Positions 1 to 9,760 of a stretch of 64,000 nucleotides of DNA are shown piece after piece. Position 1 is the stretch's first letter; every line of letters begins with the position of its first letter. Source of the DNA: Sandaracinus sp. (GTDB lineage: Bacteria; Myxococcota_A; Polyangia; Polyangiales; Houyiibacteriaceae); assembly GCA_020633125.1 (NCBI GenBank), contig JACKEH010000004.1, positions 130,383 to 194,382 on the forward strand, in the 5' to 3' direction. The notes beneath the pieces were generated by a model. The model worked only from the letters and a program-made list of their open reading frames with translations, was not told the DNA's origin and did not search any database. Both the position numbers and the translations under genes were made by a program.

Positions 1-1
1 G

Positions 2-484
2 TCGGGGGCGATTCCCTTCGCGATCGAAGCGGATGCGTTCCTCTCGGCGAACCTCCCGGAGAACCTCGTCATCCCTCACAACTGGAAGGACTCGCTCTCC
101 ATCCGCGTCGGCGGTGACTACAACATCATGCCGGGCCTCGCGGCGATTCGCCTCGGCTTCTCGTTCGAGACCAAAGGCATCGAAGACGGCTTCGAGCAGC
201 TCGACTTCCTCCCCTTCATGCGTTTCGGAGCGCACGTCGGTCTCACGATGCGCCTCGGGATGTTCGACGTGTCGCTCGCGTACGCGCACATCCACCAGTT
301 CAACACGACCGTCAGCTTGAACGACGCTGGGCTCAAGCAGATCAACGCGGAGGAGCGTCTGGCCGAGCTCTCGCCCGACCCGGACGACCGCCCGCTTGCT
401 GGCCCGGGCACGATCATCAACGGCGGTCGCTTCACGTCGAACTTCGACGTGGTCTCGCTCGGCCTGACCTACCACTTCCGCTGA
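2..484 (+). CDS. C-terminal part of FadL/OmpP1-like outer-membrane protein (5'-truncated)
   Basis: The reading frame is open from the window edge to a TGA at 482-484, giving 160 residues with no start inside the window. The sequence alternates polar and hydrophobic residues like transmembrane beta-strands. It contains NWKDSLSIRVGGDYN, the pattern near the end of FadL/OmpP1/TodX hydrophobic-substrate channels, and finishes in an aromatic strand, LGLTYHFR, as outer-membrane barrels do. Family membership is inferred from this pattern alone; another beta-barrel family is possible. A hairpin that could end transcription follows at 505-536. Confidence 0.6.
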   Translation, partial: SGAIPFAIEADAFLSANLPENLVIPHNWKDSLSIRVGGDYNIMPGLAAIRLGFSFETKGIEDGFEQLDFLPFMRFGAHVGLTMRLGMFDVSLAYAHIHQFNTTVSLNDAGLKQINAEERLAELSPDPDDRPLAGPGTIINGGRFTSNFDVVSLGLTYHFR

Positions 485-504
485 ACGATCGGCGCCTTCG
501 AGCC

Positions 505-536
505 ACGGCCCTTCGCGTTCCTGCGTGGGGCCGTTT
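505..536 (+). terminator. Probable intrinsic terminator after the barrel gene
   Basis: ACGGCCC at 505-511 can pair with GGGCCGT at 528-534, followed by a short T-rich stretch (TTTGCTTT). It lies about 20 bases past the stop of the upstream gene. The loop is long and the T-run interrupted, so strength is uncertain. Confidence 0.45.
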
Positions 537-643
537 GCTTTCCACCGTCGTGCTTGCGCATCACCGGTTCGACCGAGGCCGTGGGATGTTTGGCGGGCCT
601 GGCGTGACTTGCGTGGCCCCGCCGCTTGCCGGATAGCAACGCT

Positions 644-1558
644 GTGACGGTCGTCGCCGACGCGCTCGGGCGCGAAGTGGAAATGCGTGAACCTCCACGA
701 CGTGTCGTCTCGCTGGTGCCGAGCGAGACCTACTCCGTCGTCGTGCTCGCGGGCGCGGACCGCTTGGTCGGCCGAACGCGCTACTGCGTGGAACCGTCGA
801 TCGAGCACGTGCCCGTCGTGGGCGGCACCAAAGACGTCGACGTCGAGGCCGTCGTCGCGCTCGCGCCCGACCTCGTGCTCGCCAACCGCGAAGAGAACGC
901 ACGCGGACCCGTCGAGGCGCTCATCGCGCGAGGGTTGCCGGTCCACGTCAGCTTCCCGTGCAGCGTCGCCGATTCGGTCGGGCATCTGCGAGACCTCGCG
1001 AGGCTCCTCCACGTGGAAGACACACACGCCGACGCGTTGGCGACGCTTCACGACGAGCTCGCGGGCGACACGCGCCCACCGGTTCCCACGTTCGTGCCGA
1101 TTTGGAACGACCCGTGGATGACCTTCGACGCGCGGGCGTTCGCGAGCGACGTCCTCGAGCTCGCGGGCGCGAGCAACGTCTTCGCCGACCGTCCGCGCCG
1201 CTACCCCTTGGCCGCCGACCTCGGTCAGCGCGCCCCGCTTCCTCCCGAACGTGTCGAAGGTCGCGACACCCGCTACCCACGCGTGACGCTCGAAGAGATC
1301 CGCGACCGAGCCCCGCAGCTCGTCCTACTCCCCGACGAGCCCCACGAGTTCACCGAAGCCGACGCCCAAACGCTCGAGGCCCTCGGTATTCCGAGAGCCT
1401 CGATTCGATTCGTCAGCGGCAAAGACCTCTTCTGGTACGGCGCCTGGCTGCTCGAGGGGCTGCCCAGGCTGCGCGCGTCACTCCACGCGGAGTCTCAGCG
1501 CGCAGACGGATCCATCGACCGAGTGCCCGCGAAGGACGCCACTCGAACCAAGCGCTGA
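644..1558 (+). CDS. BtuF/FhuD-type metal or cobalamin-chelate binding protein (helical backbone)
   Basis: A protein of 304 residues from the GTG at 644; an in-frame TTG at 626 would add six. The opening DALGREVEM...PRRVVSLVPS is the signature start of the helical-backbone substrate-binding family that includes the vitamin B12 receptor BtuF. A second lobe carries the expected middle helix (AFASDVLELAGASNVF) and the closing LFWYGAWLLEGL. There is no signal peptide or lipobox, so secretion is not evident; many BtuF-like single proteins in soil bacteria share this lack. No ABC permease or ATPase lies beside it, so the ligand cannot be told. Two B12-dependent proteins (Ecm and its chaperone MeaB) are encoded further along the window. 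Confidence 0.7.
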   Translation: MTVVADALGREVEMREPPRRVVSLVPSETYSVVVLAGADRLVGRTRYCVEPSIEHVPVVGGTKDVDVEAVVALAPDLVLANREENARGPVEALIARGLPVHVSFPCSVADSVGHLRDLARLLHVEDTHADALATLHDELAGDTRPPVPTFVPIWNDPWMTFDARAFASDVLELAGASNVFADRPRRYPLAADLGQRAPLPPERVEGRDTRYPRVTLEEIRDRAPQLVLLPDEPHEFTEADAQTLEALGIPRASIRFVSGKDLFWYGAWLLEGLPRLRASLHAESQRADGSIDRVPAKDATRTKR

Positions 1559-1575
1559 GTCGCTTCGACCGTCGT

Positions 1576-4101
1576 TCACTCGACCCGCAGCCGGAGAATG
1601 AACGCGTCCGCCTCCAAGTCGTTTGGGCTTCCCGGTGGCGTCGCGCCGGAGCCAATGGTCGATCCGCCGAACGTGAGCGTTCCCGCCGTTCGCAGCCCGA
1701 GGAGCAACGCCTCTCCCGACGCCAGGAACGTGATGTCCATGAACCGGCTGTAGGCGGTTCCCGCGGCTTCTCGCACATAGATGAGCGACATGTCCTGTTG
1801 GTAGACTGCGAGGAAACCGCGATTGCCACGTGTGCCGACGACGTAGACGTCGCCATTTGGGGCGATCGCGATCGCCTCGGCCGCGTAGTCACGCGCTCCG
1901 TCCACGAGGTCAGCCCACTCAGCCTCGCTCCCGCCGTCATCAACCATCGAGACTCGCGACTGAACGCGTCCGCTCGCGAGCCGCGTCGCGACCGTGTAAA
2001 CGTTCGCCTCTACACCTGACGCGTCGGCGACGCCGGCCGCACCATCTCGAATCGTCCACCCCACGGGCAGCGAGAACGTCCACGCAGAAGCTCCAGTGAG
2101 CCGAGTCGCCCGAAGCTGTCGTGTGCTCGATGTCGTGTACGCGATGTCTCGTCGCCCCATGAAAGCAACGCTTCCAGCAGGCCCGACGAGCGAAACGTCC
2201 GGCGACACGAACGGTCGGGTGAAGCGGCTGGAGATGTGCAGCCAGCGACCGTCAGGGGTAGCCAGTAGGGGAGCGAGAGCGTCCGAGTGGGTGTCTACCG
2301 GCGCCCTCGTTGGGGTCGAACCCGTGAGTCCAATGCGAACGAGCAGATTGTCACCGGCTTCGTTCAAAGTCCTCGTCGAGCAAGTCGTGGTGGTGCACGC
2401 AAGACCATTGTACTGAGCCAGATAGCTTCCTGTCTGCCACAGGACACTCAGGTCTGCAGCGTGTGCCTGAATGAGACCGCCGTCTGCGAGGCCGCCATAG
2501 TTCTGTAATACGAAGTTCCGGCCATCAGGCAAAGCCGCGATGCTTAGGGAAACTCGTTCCCAGTCCCCAGTCTGCCCACCCAAAGGACACGAGTCGCAGT
2601 CGAGAGCGCGTGGTTGACTAGCGGTCGTCAACGGGGCATTCGAACACGAGGACACTGCACAGAGCTGACCGATCGAGCAGCGTCGGCCGCACATGCCACA
2701 GTGGACGACGTCGAGAGTGAGGTCGATCTCGCAACCATCGCTGACTTCATCATTGCAGTCGTCGGTTCCCGGCAGGCAGCCGGTGATGATGCACTCTCCA
2801 GCCGAGCACGCGAGCACGGTGGCGTTAGGGGCCGTCCCGCAGGCCGCGCTGGCCACGGCCCCATCGATCACGCCATCGCAGTCGTCGTCGGCTCCGTTGC
2901 AGGTTTCCGGCGTCGGCCCAACCGCGCCCATGCACGCACCCCAGCGTCCAGCGCTGCAGCGCTGGGTACCCGCTTCGCACGCGCCCGTGTCAGTTCCGCC
3001 AGGACACGCGCGCGTCGCGCCATTCGTGCACTCGCAACCCTCGTCGGCACGTCCGTCGCAGTTCTCGTCGAGGACCCCGTCGCAGACCTCGGTTCGTGGA
3101 CCAACCTGTCCGACGCAGGAGCCCCAGTTTCCGCTCCCGCACGTCTGTGAACCGGCGACGCAGGTTCCGACATCCGTTCCGCCCGGGCACGCCCGCGTCG
3201 CTCCGTTCGTGCATGCGCATCCTTCGTCCACTCGACCGTCGCAGTCTTGGTCGGCGACGCCATCACACGTCTCGGTCACTGGGCCCACGTTGCCCGAGCA
3301 CGCGCCCCAAAGGCCGCTCGTGCATCGTTGGGTTCCAGCGACGCAGAGACCCTCGTCGGTTCCGCATGCTCGCGACGTTCCGTTCGTGCAGCCGCATCCC
3401 TCGTCCACGTTGCCGTCGCAGTCTTCGTCGACGGTGCCGTCACACGCCTCGGTGGCCGGGCCGACGCTTCCCTCGCACACGCCCCAGGCGCCGAGCGTGC
3501 AGCGTTGCGTTCCGGCGACGCAGGCGCCAACGTCCGATCCCGACGGGCAGGGCTGCATCGTTCCATCAGTACAGGCGCATCCCTCGTCGACGTTTCCGTC
3601 GCAGTCGTCGTCCGACGTTCCGTCGCAGACTTCCGTGGTGGGACCGATTGCGTCGAGGCATTCGCCGTAGCTGCCGTCGACGCAGGTTTCGCGACCCGCC
3701 ATGCACGCGCCGGTCTCTTCTCCACACGCGCGGTCCGCGCCGTCGACGCACGAGCAGCCTTCGTCGATCTCGCCGTCGCAGTCGTCGTCGACGAGCCCAT
3801 CGCACTGTTCGGTGGTCGCGACGCACGTCGTGGCGTCGAGGCCCGCGTCGAAGCCGGTGTCGGGCGTAGCGTCGAGCATCGGCGATCCGCCGTCGGCGAC
3901 CCCTGCGTCGAACGGGTCGATCGGAACCTCGGCGTCCGGGAACAGGCAGAGCCAACGCTCGACGTCGACCTCGACGCCGGGCGGGCACACGCAGGCACCT
4001 CGCACTTCGTCGCGAATCAGCATGCCGCAGTCGACCTCGACGGGGTCACACGCAGCGAGTGGAAGAGAAAGAGTGAGGCAACAGGCGAGGTAACGAGTCA
4101 T
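1576..4101 (-). CDS. Secreted lipoprotein with six MopE-like Cys/Asp repeats
   Basis: 841 residues. The N-terminus is a lipoprotein signal with lipobox LAAC (Cys18). From about residue 95 to 415 there are six units of 59-61 residues. Each begins with a motif such as EVCDGTSDDDCDGNVDEGC and then has Cys-rich linkers ending in GxWGxC. These match the putative metal-binding repeats described from the copper-binding protein MopE and found in bulk in myxobacterial surface proteins. The C-terminal half is low in Cys and reads like a beta-propeller or delta-60-type domain. Calcium or copper binding at the cell surface is plausible but not shown. It is read towards the BtuF-like gene, 17 bases away. 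Confidence 0.8.
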   Translation of the reverse strand: MTRYLACCLTLSLPLAACDPVEVDCGMLIRDEVRGACVCPPGVEVDVERWLCLFPDAEVPIDPFDAGVADGGSPMLDATPDTGFDAGLDATTCVATTEQCDGLVDDDCDGEIDEGCSCVDGADRACGEETGACMAGRETCVDGSYGECLDAIGPTTEVCDGTSDDDCDGNVDEGCACTDGTMQPCPSGSDVGACVAGTQRCTLGAWGVCEGSVGPATEACDGTVDEDCDGNVDEGCGCTNGTSRACGTDEGLCVAGTQRCTSGLWGACSGNVGPVTETCDGVADQDCDGRVDEGCACTNGATRACPGGTDVGTCVAGSQTCGSGNWGSCVGQVGPRTEVCDGVLDENCDGRADEGCECTNGATRACPGGTDTGACEAGTQRCSAGRWGACMGAVGPTPETCNGADDDCDGVIDGAVASAACGTAPNATVLACSAGECIITGCLPGTDDCNDEVSDGCEIDLTLDVVHCGMCGRRCSIGQLCAVSSCSNAPLTTASQPRALDCDSCPLGGQTGDWERVSLSIAALPDGRNFVLQNYGGLADGGLIQAHAADLSVLWQTGSYLAQYNGLACTTTTCSTRTLNEAGDNLLVRIGLTGSTPTRAPVDTHSDALAPLLATPDGRWLHISSRFTRPFVSPDVSLVGPAGSVAFMGRRDIAYTTSSTRQLRATRLTGASAWTFSLPVGWTIRDGAAGVADASGVEANVYTVATRLASGRVQSRVSMVDDGGSEAEWADLVDGARDYAAEAIAIAPNGDVYVVGTRGNRGFLAVYQQDMSLIYVREAAGTAYSRFMDITFLASGEALLLGLRTAGTLTFGGSTIGSGATPPGSPNDLEADAFILRLRVE
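2870..3835 (-). repeat. Tandem ~180-bp coding repeats (MopE-like units)
   Basis: The six protein repeats are encoded by tandem units of about 177-183 bp. The core reads as GTCGCAGTC.TCGTC..CG on the plus strand at roughly regular spacing (for example near 2875, 3058, 3238, 3418, 3600 and 3778). The last unit is degenerate (CNGADDDCDG). Such arrays can change copy number by recombination. Confidence 0.7.
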
Positions 4102-4153
4102 GACGGCGGCGGGCTTCGTCCCGAGCTTGGTTCGGTTGCTCGGAAAAGCGAAA

Positions 4154-4179
4154 GGCCGACGTGGTTTGCCACGTCGGCC
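4154..4179 (-). terminator. Intrinsic terminator of the amidohydrolase gene
   Basis: A perfect 11-bp stem, GGCCGACGTGG / CCACGTCGGCC, with a TTTG loop. Read on the minus strand it is followed by TTTCGCTTTT, so it ends transcription arriving from the broken amidohydrolase gene. Confidence 0.75.
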
Positions 4180-4235
4180 CTTCTGCTCGAACGGAGCTGT
4201 GATTCAGCTCCTGTGAACGTTTCGTTCGCCCGTAC

Positions 4236-7200
4236 TCACGGACACTCGGTCCGGTTGCCCAGGCCGCTGACGTCGTCGCGTGCGTGGCTGGTGTATTCGG
4301 TCGACGGATCGGTTCCGAAGCCCGACGCCGCCGGAACGGCATCGCAACGGCGACGAAGCGTCTGCTCTGCGGTCGAAACGCCTCCCCCCGTCCACGACGT
4401 CATCGGACGAGTTCCCGGGTCGCCGAAGCGATCCACGAGCTCGCCACTGCAGACCAAGTCGTAGGAGTCATCGCCGTTGTGGTTGACGTCGGCGACGACC
4501 GTGCACGAGGGGCTGATCATCGCTCGGCACAGCGCACGCACGGCGCCCGGCGCCAGCGTCCCGGAGAGGGTCACGGTCGACGTCGGCGTGGCCGCGGAGT
4601 TCTGGTAGACTCGGAGGACGCATGCGCTGAGGTCGACCTCACTCGCGCCGATGTTGCCGATCTCGATGGCCTTGTTGTCCGTGCCGCTGCCTTCGACGTA
4701 TTCGGTGAAGAGCAGCTCCGGAACGGGAGGCGGACCGCCACGGTCACCGGCACGATCACGTCGTCGCCGCCAAAGGAGGCCGTGAGCATGCCCGTGCCTT
4801 CGGACCCACTTGCGGTGTACGTGGCCATTCCAACCGTTGCCCCCGCCGCCACCGAGATGCTGGCCGGGCCCGTCAGAAGACCCGCTGGCGCGAGGGCGAT
4901 GCTCACCGAGGCTCCGCCAGCGGCAGCCGGCATCGGGAGGATGACGGTCACTTCGACGGTCGCACTCGGTGCCAGCGCGATGGTGCCAGGCGACACGCGG
5001 AGCGTCGACGAGCCGAAGTCCATTGCGTTTCGCGGTTGAATACGGGTGTTCATGAACCCGAAGTTCAACGGGCCCTGGATGAAGCTGAACGAGTTGCCCA
5101 CGGAGGCCGGCGGGTCGAGCGCAAAGATGTCGTCGCCGATCAAGAGCGACCGTCGACGCGGAAGTCGCCTCCCAGGAAGACCGGTCTCCGCGACCGTCAC
5201 CGACTCGACGCGAACCAAGACCGACTGAAGGGCGCTCGCGCGCGCACCGCTCGTCGCGATGTCTGCCGGGGGAACGACCGTTGCCGCGGGAACACCGGGC
5301 ATCCCGCGCGAGGTGATCGACGGAGTCGCCAGCTGGGCGAGCCCGAAGAAGTCCGCGACGGTGCCCGTGACGTCGACCTGCTCGCCCACCGAGTTGGTCG
5401 GAGCCGAGCTCGTGAACACGAAGATGCCGCTGAAATCGACGCCAGCGTAGTCGTCGGTGCCCATCGCCTGTTGCGCGTAGAAGCCGTTGCTCGCGAGCGC
5501 GGTGATCACGAGGCCACGAACCGTGACCTCCGTCTCCGCCGGGTGTGTGCCCATGCGAACGGCGTAGACCGTCGTCGCGAGCGCAGGACACGCCATCGCG
5601 TCGGGGTTCGCGACCGTCGGGCACGCGTCACACGCATCACCCTTGTCGTCCTCGTCCATGTCCTCCTGCATGGGGTTGGGGACAGATGGACAGTTGTCGG
5701 CGTCGTTGGGCACGCCGTCGCGATCCCGATCGTTGGGGTCGACGGCGATGCACGTGGCGGGGTTTGCGTCGCCACCGAGAGGGCACGGATCGCAGGCGTC
5801 GCCGATGCCGTCCGAGTCCGAGTCCGCCTGCATGCCGTTGTCGAGCGGGCGAATGGGATTGAAGATCGTCTCGCAGTTGTCGGCTGCGTCGTCGATACCG
5901 TCACCGTCCATATCGGTGGCGGAGGACATGCCGGTGTAATAGTTCGAGCCGTTCTCGCCGCGTCAGGCGGACGACATCCGCATACGCGCAGGCACGCAAG
6001 CTGGTTCTCCCGTCCGGGGTCGCCACACAGAACACGAGCGGATACTCGAAAGTGGTGGCCTCGCGAAGCAGGGTCATCGCCGCACTGAAGGAATGGAGAG
6101 TTCTTGCAGCCAGCGCGGTGCGCTCTTCCACATACGTCAGCACCGCCGGTTTCGTGGTGTCCGATCCTTCGACGAGCCCATCCGCAGGTCGGATCGCTCA
6201 ACCAAGGCGGCGTCGCCGAACTGAACGTTGCCCGCCGCGGAGCACCAGCAACGACGTCGTCCGGTCTGGCAGCGATCACAGCGCGATGGTCGCGTCGAAC
6301 TGATCGCGCGTCGAATATCGCGATGTCGGCGACCAAATCCCTCGTCCAGTGTACCAATGAGGTCAGCGTATCCGAGCGCGCGAGCGCTGTTGCGCGTCGC
6401 CATCAACCAAAGCTGCTCGTCGGGAAAGAACCCGTCGTTATGCGCCTGATTGAAATAGTCCGCGCAGGCGCGAGCTCGCGCAGCATGTTCATCGAGCCGG
6501 TGGCAGCCAGTCGTTGCCGAGACCGATCGTTGCTCCCAGTCGCGCGTACTCCGTGACGAGCCGTGTCATCGTACAGCGTGATGTTTGTGCGCGGAGACCA
6601 AATCAGTTCGACATCTTCGGCGGTCATTTCGGCGATGTCCGCCGCCGTGAGACCAACGCCGTGGATGAACGCCGGACTTGGCTCGACGACATCCGTCGTC
6701 GGTTCCCTCGCGCATGCAGCGGAACTCGTTGCGTGCGGCCTCGTCGATTCCTTCCGGCGACGTGCGGCACGTATTGAAGGTGGCGTCGACACGGCTCCAC
6801 TGACTTGACCATCGCAGATAGCATACGAACAATCCGAGTTTCGCTTCGTCCCGTCGGAGTCTCTCAGTGGAAACGTCTGGTAGACCGCAAGTCTGTGCCG
6901 GGGAGGTCGTTTCGATTTCCGCCATCGAGGTTTCGAATAGACCCGCGGGGCCTCCTTGCCCGAAAACGCTCGTCGTTCCGCTCATGAGCTGGCGGAGCTC
7001 CACCCAGAGCTGCTGAGGCACCGTGGTGAAGTTGCTCGCCGCCGAGACTCGGGTGTGGCCGTCGAGGCCACGACGCCAGTCGTGACGGTGCTCATAGCGC
7101 TCGTCGGTGAGCATCCCGACCGAATCAGCGGAGTACGGCAATCCTTGGCCGAACGGTAGATGGTCGTGTGCGTTAATCAATCCCGGGCTGACGACGCTGT

Positions 7201-7648
7201 CGGGGCAGACGACCTGCGTGGCTTCGCCGGCGCCGGTCGCGCTGGTGCAGTCGCAGCCGACACACGCGATGAGGCCGTCGGTGCCGACGAGGACCTGGCC
7301 GCCGCGGAAGACCTCGCCGGGCGTGAGGACGTCACCGGTGATGAGGAGGGCGGCGTTGCCGGCCGTGACGGTGCAGCGGCCCTCGCTCGGCGCCGGCAGT
7401 GCGTCGCCGGGGCAGGTCGTGATGGTCGGGGGCGGGAAGAGATCGCCGGGCGTGACGCTTCCGTCTGGGCGGTCGCCGTCGGGCAGGAAGCCGTCAGGGA
7501 GGTCGCCATCCGGGAGCACCATTCCGTCGGTCATGCCGCCATCGACCGGCGGCGGCTCGTCGTCGTCGCCACACCCGTAGGCGACGACGAGCAGACAGGA
7601 GAACAAAGAGAGCGAGAGGGCGGAGCCCCGAACCCGAAGCGCGTGCAT
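4236..7648 (-). pseudogene. Amidohydrolase - thrombospondin-3 - lamin-tail lipoprotein, broken by many frameshifts
   Basis: Pieced together across frames, this is one lipoprotein of about 1,130 residues. The signal ends in VAYGC (Cys26), followed by an Asp/Pro/Gly-rich linker. An amidohydrolase domain carries the metal motif INAHDH and later pieces AFIHGVGL, GNDWLP and MATRNSARALGYAD. Then come thrombospondin type-3 calcium repeats (DMDGDGIDDAADNC) and a C-terminal lamin-tail-like domain (LLFTEYVEGSGTDNKAIEI). The frame changes near 6936, 6880, 6790, 6770, 6755, 6700, 6550, 6508, 6473, 6333, 6250, 6170, 5955, 5190, 5155 and 4728. Several changes are compensating pairs a few codons apart, and no substitution-type stop interrupts the rebuilt protein. 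The intact 5' part is at 6980-7648. Either the assembly has local indel errors or the gene is very freshly decayed. Confidence 0.75.
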
Positions 7649-7756
7649 GAAACCTCGTAGGGCGGCTCCGGGGGAGAAGCCGCGAAGGCTCCAAGAAAGC
7701 CGACCCGCCCCGGCCGGTCAAGCCGCGGCCGAGCAACGTTCGCGCATCGGTCGGTT

Positions 7757-7987
7757 TCAGAGGTTCTCGACGGAGGCGTAGAGCTCGGGGACGAAGGTGG
7801 TCCGCGGCCGCACCAGGGTGCCGCGGGCGGAGCGTCGCCGGGCGTGAAGTCGCTCCACCATCGGGCTTTCCGTGGCACCGAGGACCTCGTCGGCGTCGTT
7901 GAACTCGTGCTCGACCACGGGGGCGGGGTGGTCTTGCGCCAGGGCTGGGGAGGCGGCGAGGACGAGGAGCAGGGCGAGTCGGGTCAT
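7757..7987 (-). CDS. Small secreted protein of unknown function
   Basis: 76 residues. The first 17 form a clean signal peptide (MTRLALLLVLAASPALA, cut before Gln-Asp). The mature part has VEHEFNDADEVLG, a run RRRSARGTLVRPR and the ending FVPELYASVENL. Arg-rich stretches followed by a final FVPE.L.SVEN element recur in small myxobacterial secreted or TonB-like proteins, but I cannot name a family. It is divergent from the kinase gene that starts 158 bases away. Confidence 0.65.
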   Translation of the reverse strand: MTRLALLLVLAASPALAQDHPAPVVEHEFNDADEVLGATESPMVERLHARRRSARGTLVRPRTTFVPELYASVENL

Positions 7988-8126
7988 GTCGGGCTGCGAC
8001 GCGCGACGTGCTCGGACGATCTCTTTCGAACGAACGAGGCCGCGACGTCGGGCGGAGGGCGGCGCCAGACCCTGTCAGGGGGCGCCTTCCGCGCCCTGCG
8101 CGATCCCCCACGCCAACCACCAAACG

Positions 8127-8135
8127 TGGTACTCC
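8127..8135 (+). promoter_or_regulatory. Extended -10-like element of the kinase gene at 8146
   Basis: TGG followed by TACTCC, ending 10 bases before the ATG. No Shine-Dalgarno sequence lies between. This fits a very short leader. No convincing -35 box is visible. Confidence 0.4.
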
Positions 8136-8145
8136 GGCACGTCGG

Positions 8146-9588
8146 ATGCGCGTCTGTCCGCAATGCGCTCGCGAGTACCTCGACGGCGAGGGCTTCTGCC
8201 CGTTCGACGGGGCACGGCTTCGCGAAGGCGCACGCGCGATGGCGACCGTCCCGCCCTCGGACCCCTACCTCGGCATGACGCTCGACGGGCGTTACTACGT
8301 CGAGCGCGTGCTCGGTCGCGGCGGCATGGGCACGGTCTACGCAGCACGGCTGGTCGCGCTGAACAAACCCGTCGCGCTGAAGCTGCTCCGGCCCGTGCAA
8401 GACGACGGTGGCCAAGCCGTCGGTCGCTTCGAGCGCGAGGCCCGCGCCGCGTCGAGGCTCGGCAACCCGCACATCGTCGACATCTTCGACTTCGGGCGAA
8501 GCCAGAACGGTCTGTCGTTCTTGGCGATGGAGCTCCTCGACGGCGAGGACCTCGGGAATCTGCTCGCGCGCGAGCGACGGGTGCCGCTCGAGCGTGCGTT
8601 GCGCATCGTGCTGCAGTGCTGCACTGCGCTCGGGGCCGCGCACGCGGCGGGCATCATTCACCGTGACCTCAAGCCCGAGAACGTCTTCCTCGTCACGCGT
8701 GGGCACGAGCCCGAGTTCGTGAAGATCGTCGACTTCGGGCTCGCGAAGATCAGCGAGACCGAGCAAGACGGCGCACCGGGTCGAAAGCTCACGCGCACCG
8801 GCATGATCTTCGGGACGCCTCAGTACATGTCGCCCGAGCAAGGTATGGGTCGGCCGACGGACCACCGCAGCGACGTCTACGCGCTCGGCCTGATCCTCTA
8901 CGAGCTGCTCACGGGCAAGGTCCCCTTCGACGGCGAGACCTTCATGAGCGTGATCCAGCAGCACCTCTCCGATCCGCCGCCGACGTTGCGGGCGATGGAG
9001 CCCGCCGTCGACGTGCCGCCGTCGGTCGAAGCGGTGATCTACCGCTGCTTGGACAAACGTGCGGGAGCGCGACCCCAATCGATGGGCGAGCTGGCGGAGG
9101 AGCTCCTCGCGGCGCTTCGTGCCGCAGGGCAAGACGCGATGGCGCAGCGCCTCCAACGTTTCGTCGTGCCGATGGCGGAGCCTACGGCGGCGATGGCGCT
9201 GACGAAACGAAAGCCCGCGTCGATGGCGCCGCCCCCGATGGCGCCTGCGCCGATGGTCGACGAGTTGGGTGAGACGCTCGCAGCCCAGCCCGTGGTGGAC
9301 GTGGAGGCACTGCAACGCGCGAAGCTCGCCGAAGACGCCCGCCGTGCGGAGGCCGCTCGTGTACCGACTCCGTCGCCTTCGCCGCGCGTGCCGACCCCGT
9401 CGCCTTCGCCACACCAGCCACCTCGGCAACGGAACGCGACGCCGACGGCGCGGGCTCCGCGATTGCTGGTCGACGACGAGCCGGTGCCGCCGCCGAGCTC
9501 GAACGCGGGTCGCCTGGTCCTGGTCGGCGTGTTGCTGTTGGCGCTCGGTGGGCTGCTCGGCTTCTTGGCGCTTCGTTTCGCGCCGTGA
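8146..9588 (+). CDS. Ser/Thr protein kinase with N-terminal zinc ribbon and C-terminal membrane anchor
   Basis: 480 residues from the ATG at 8146; upstream in-frame codons are Arg/Pro-rich and not protein-like. Residues 4-23 form a short zinc ribbon (CPQC...FCPFDG). The kinase domain runs from about 43 to 320, with the glycine loop LGRGGMGTVY, catalytic HRDLKPEN near 172, DFGLA near 195 and MSPEQ near 228. A low-complexity Pro/Ala/Ser linker leads to one transmembrane helix at 453-478. The kinase is therefore cytoplasmic and tail-anchored, unusual beside the common extracellular-sensor layout. It sits alone, 172 bases before panD. Confidence 0.9.
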   Translation: MRVCPQCAREYLDGEGFCPFDGARLREGARAMATVPPSDPYLGMTLDGRYYVERVLGRGGMGTVYAARLVALNKPVALKLLRPVQDDGGQAVGRFEREARAASRLGNPHIVDIFDFGRSQNGLSFLAMELLDGEDLGNLLARERRVPLERALRIVLQCCTALGAAHAAGIIHRDLKPENVFLVTRGHEPEFVKIVDFGLAKISETEQDGAPGRKLTRTGMIFGTPQYMSPEQGMGRPTDHRSDVYALGLILYELLTGKVPFDGETFMSVIQQHLSDPPPTLRAMEPAVDVPPSVEAVIYRCLDKRAGARPQSMGELAEELLAALRAAGQDAMAQRLQRFVVPMAEPTAAMALTKRKPASMAPPPMAPAPMVDELGETLAAQPVVDVEALQRAKLAEDARRAEAARVPTPSPSPRVPTPSPSPHQPPRQRNATPTARAPRLLVDDEPVPPPSSNAGRLVLVGVLLLALGGLLGFLALRFAP

Positions 9589-9760
9589 GCCTCGGTGTTG
9601 CGTGGAGGCTTCCGGGCCCGTAAGGTGTGGCTCGTCGGGTGTACCTCGCTGCGCGGGGACGCCACGAACGGAGTCGATACTCGATACCGTCACTCGGTCC
9701 CGGATGCAGGGCTCGGTGACGACCCCCCGCGGCCGCAGCCTGGCCGCTAGGAGGTGCCTC

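Noticed and set aside
2870..3835. CRISPR array
   Set aside because: The repeats are about 180 bp, in frame and coding; spacers and short repeat units are absent.
4720..4740. Programmed ribosomal frameshift in the amidohydrolase gene
   Set aside because: There is no slippery heptamer or downstream structure, and about fifteen frame changes cannot all be programmed.
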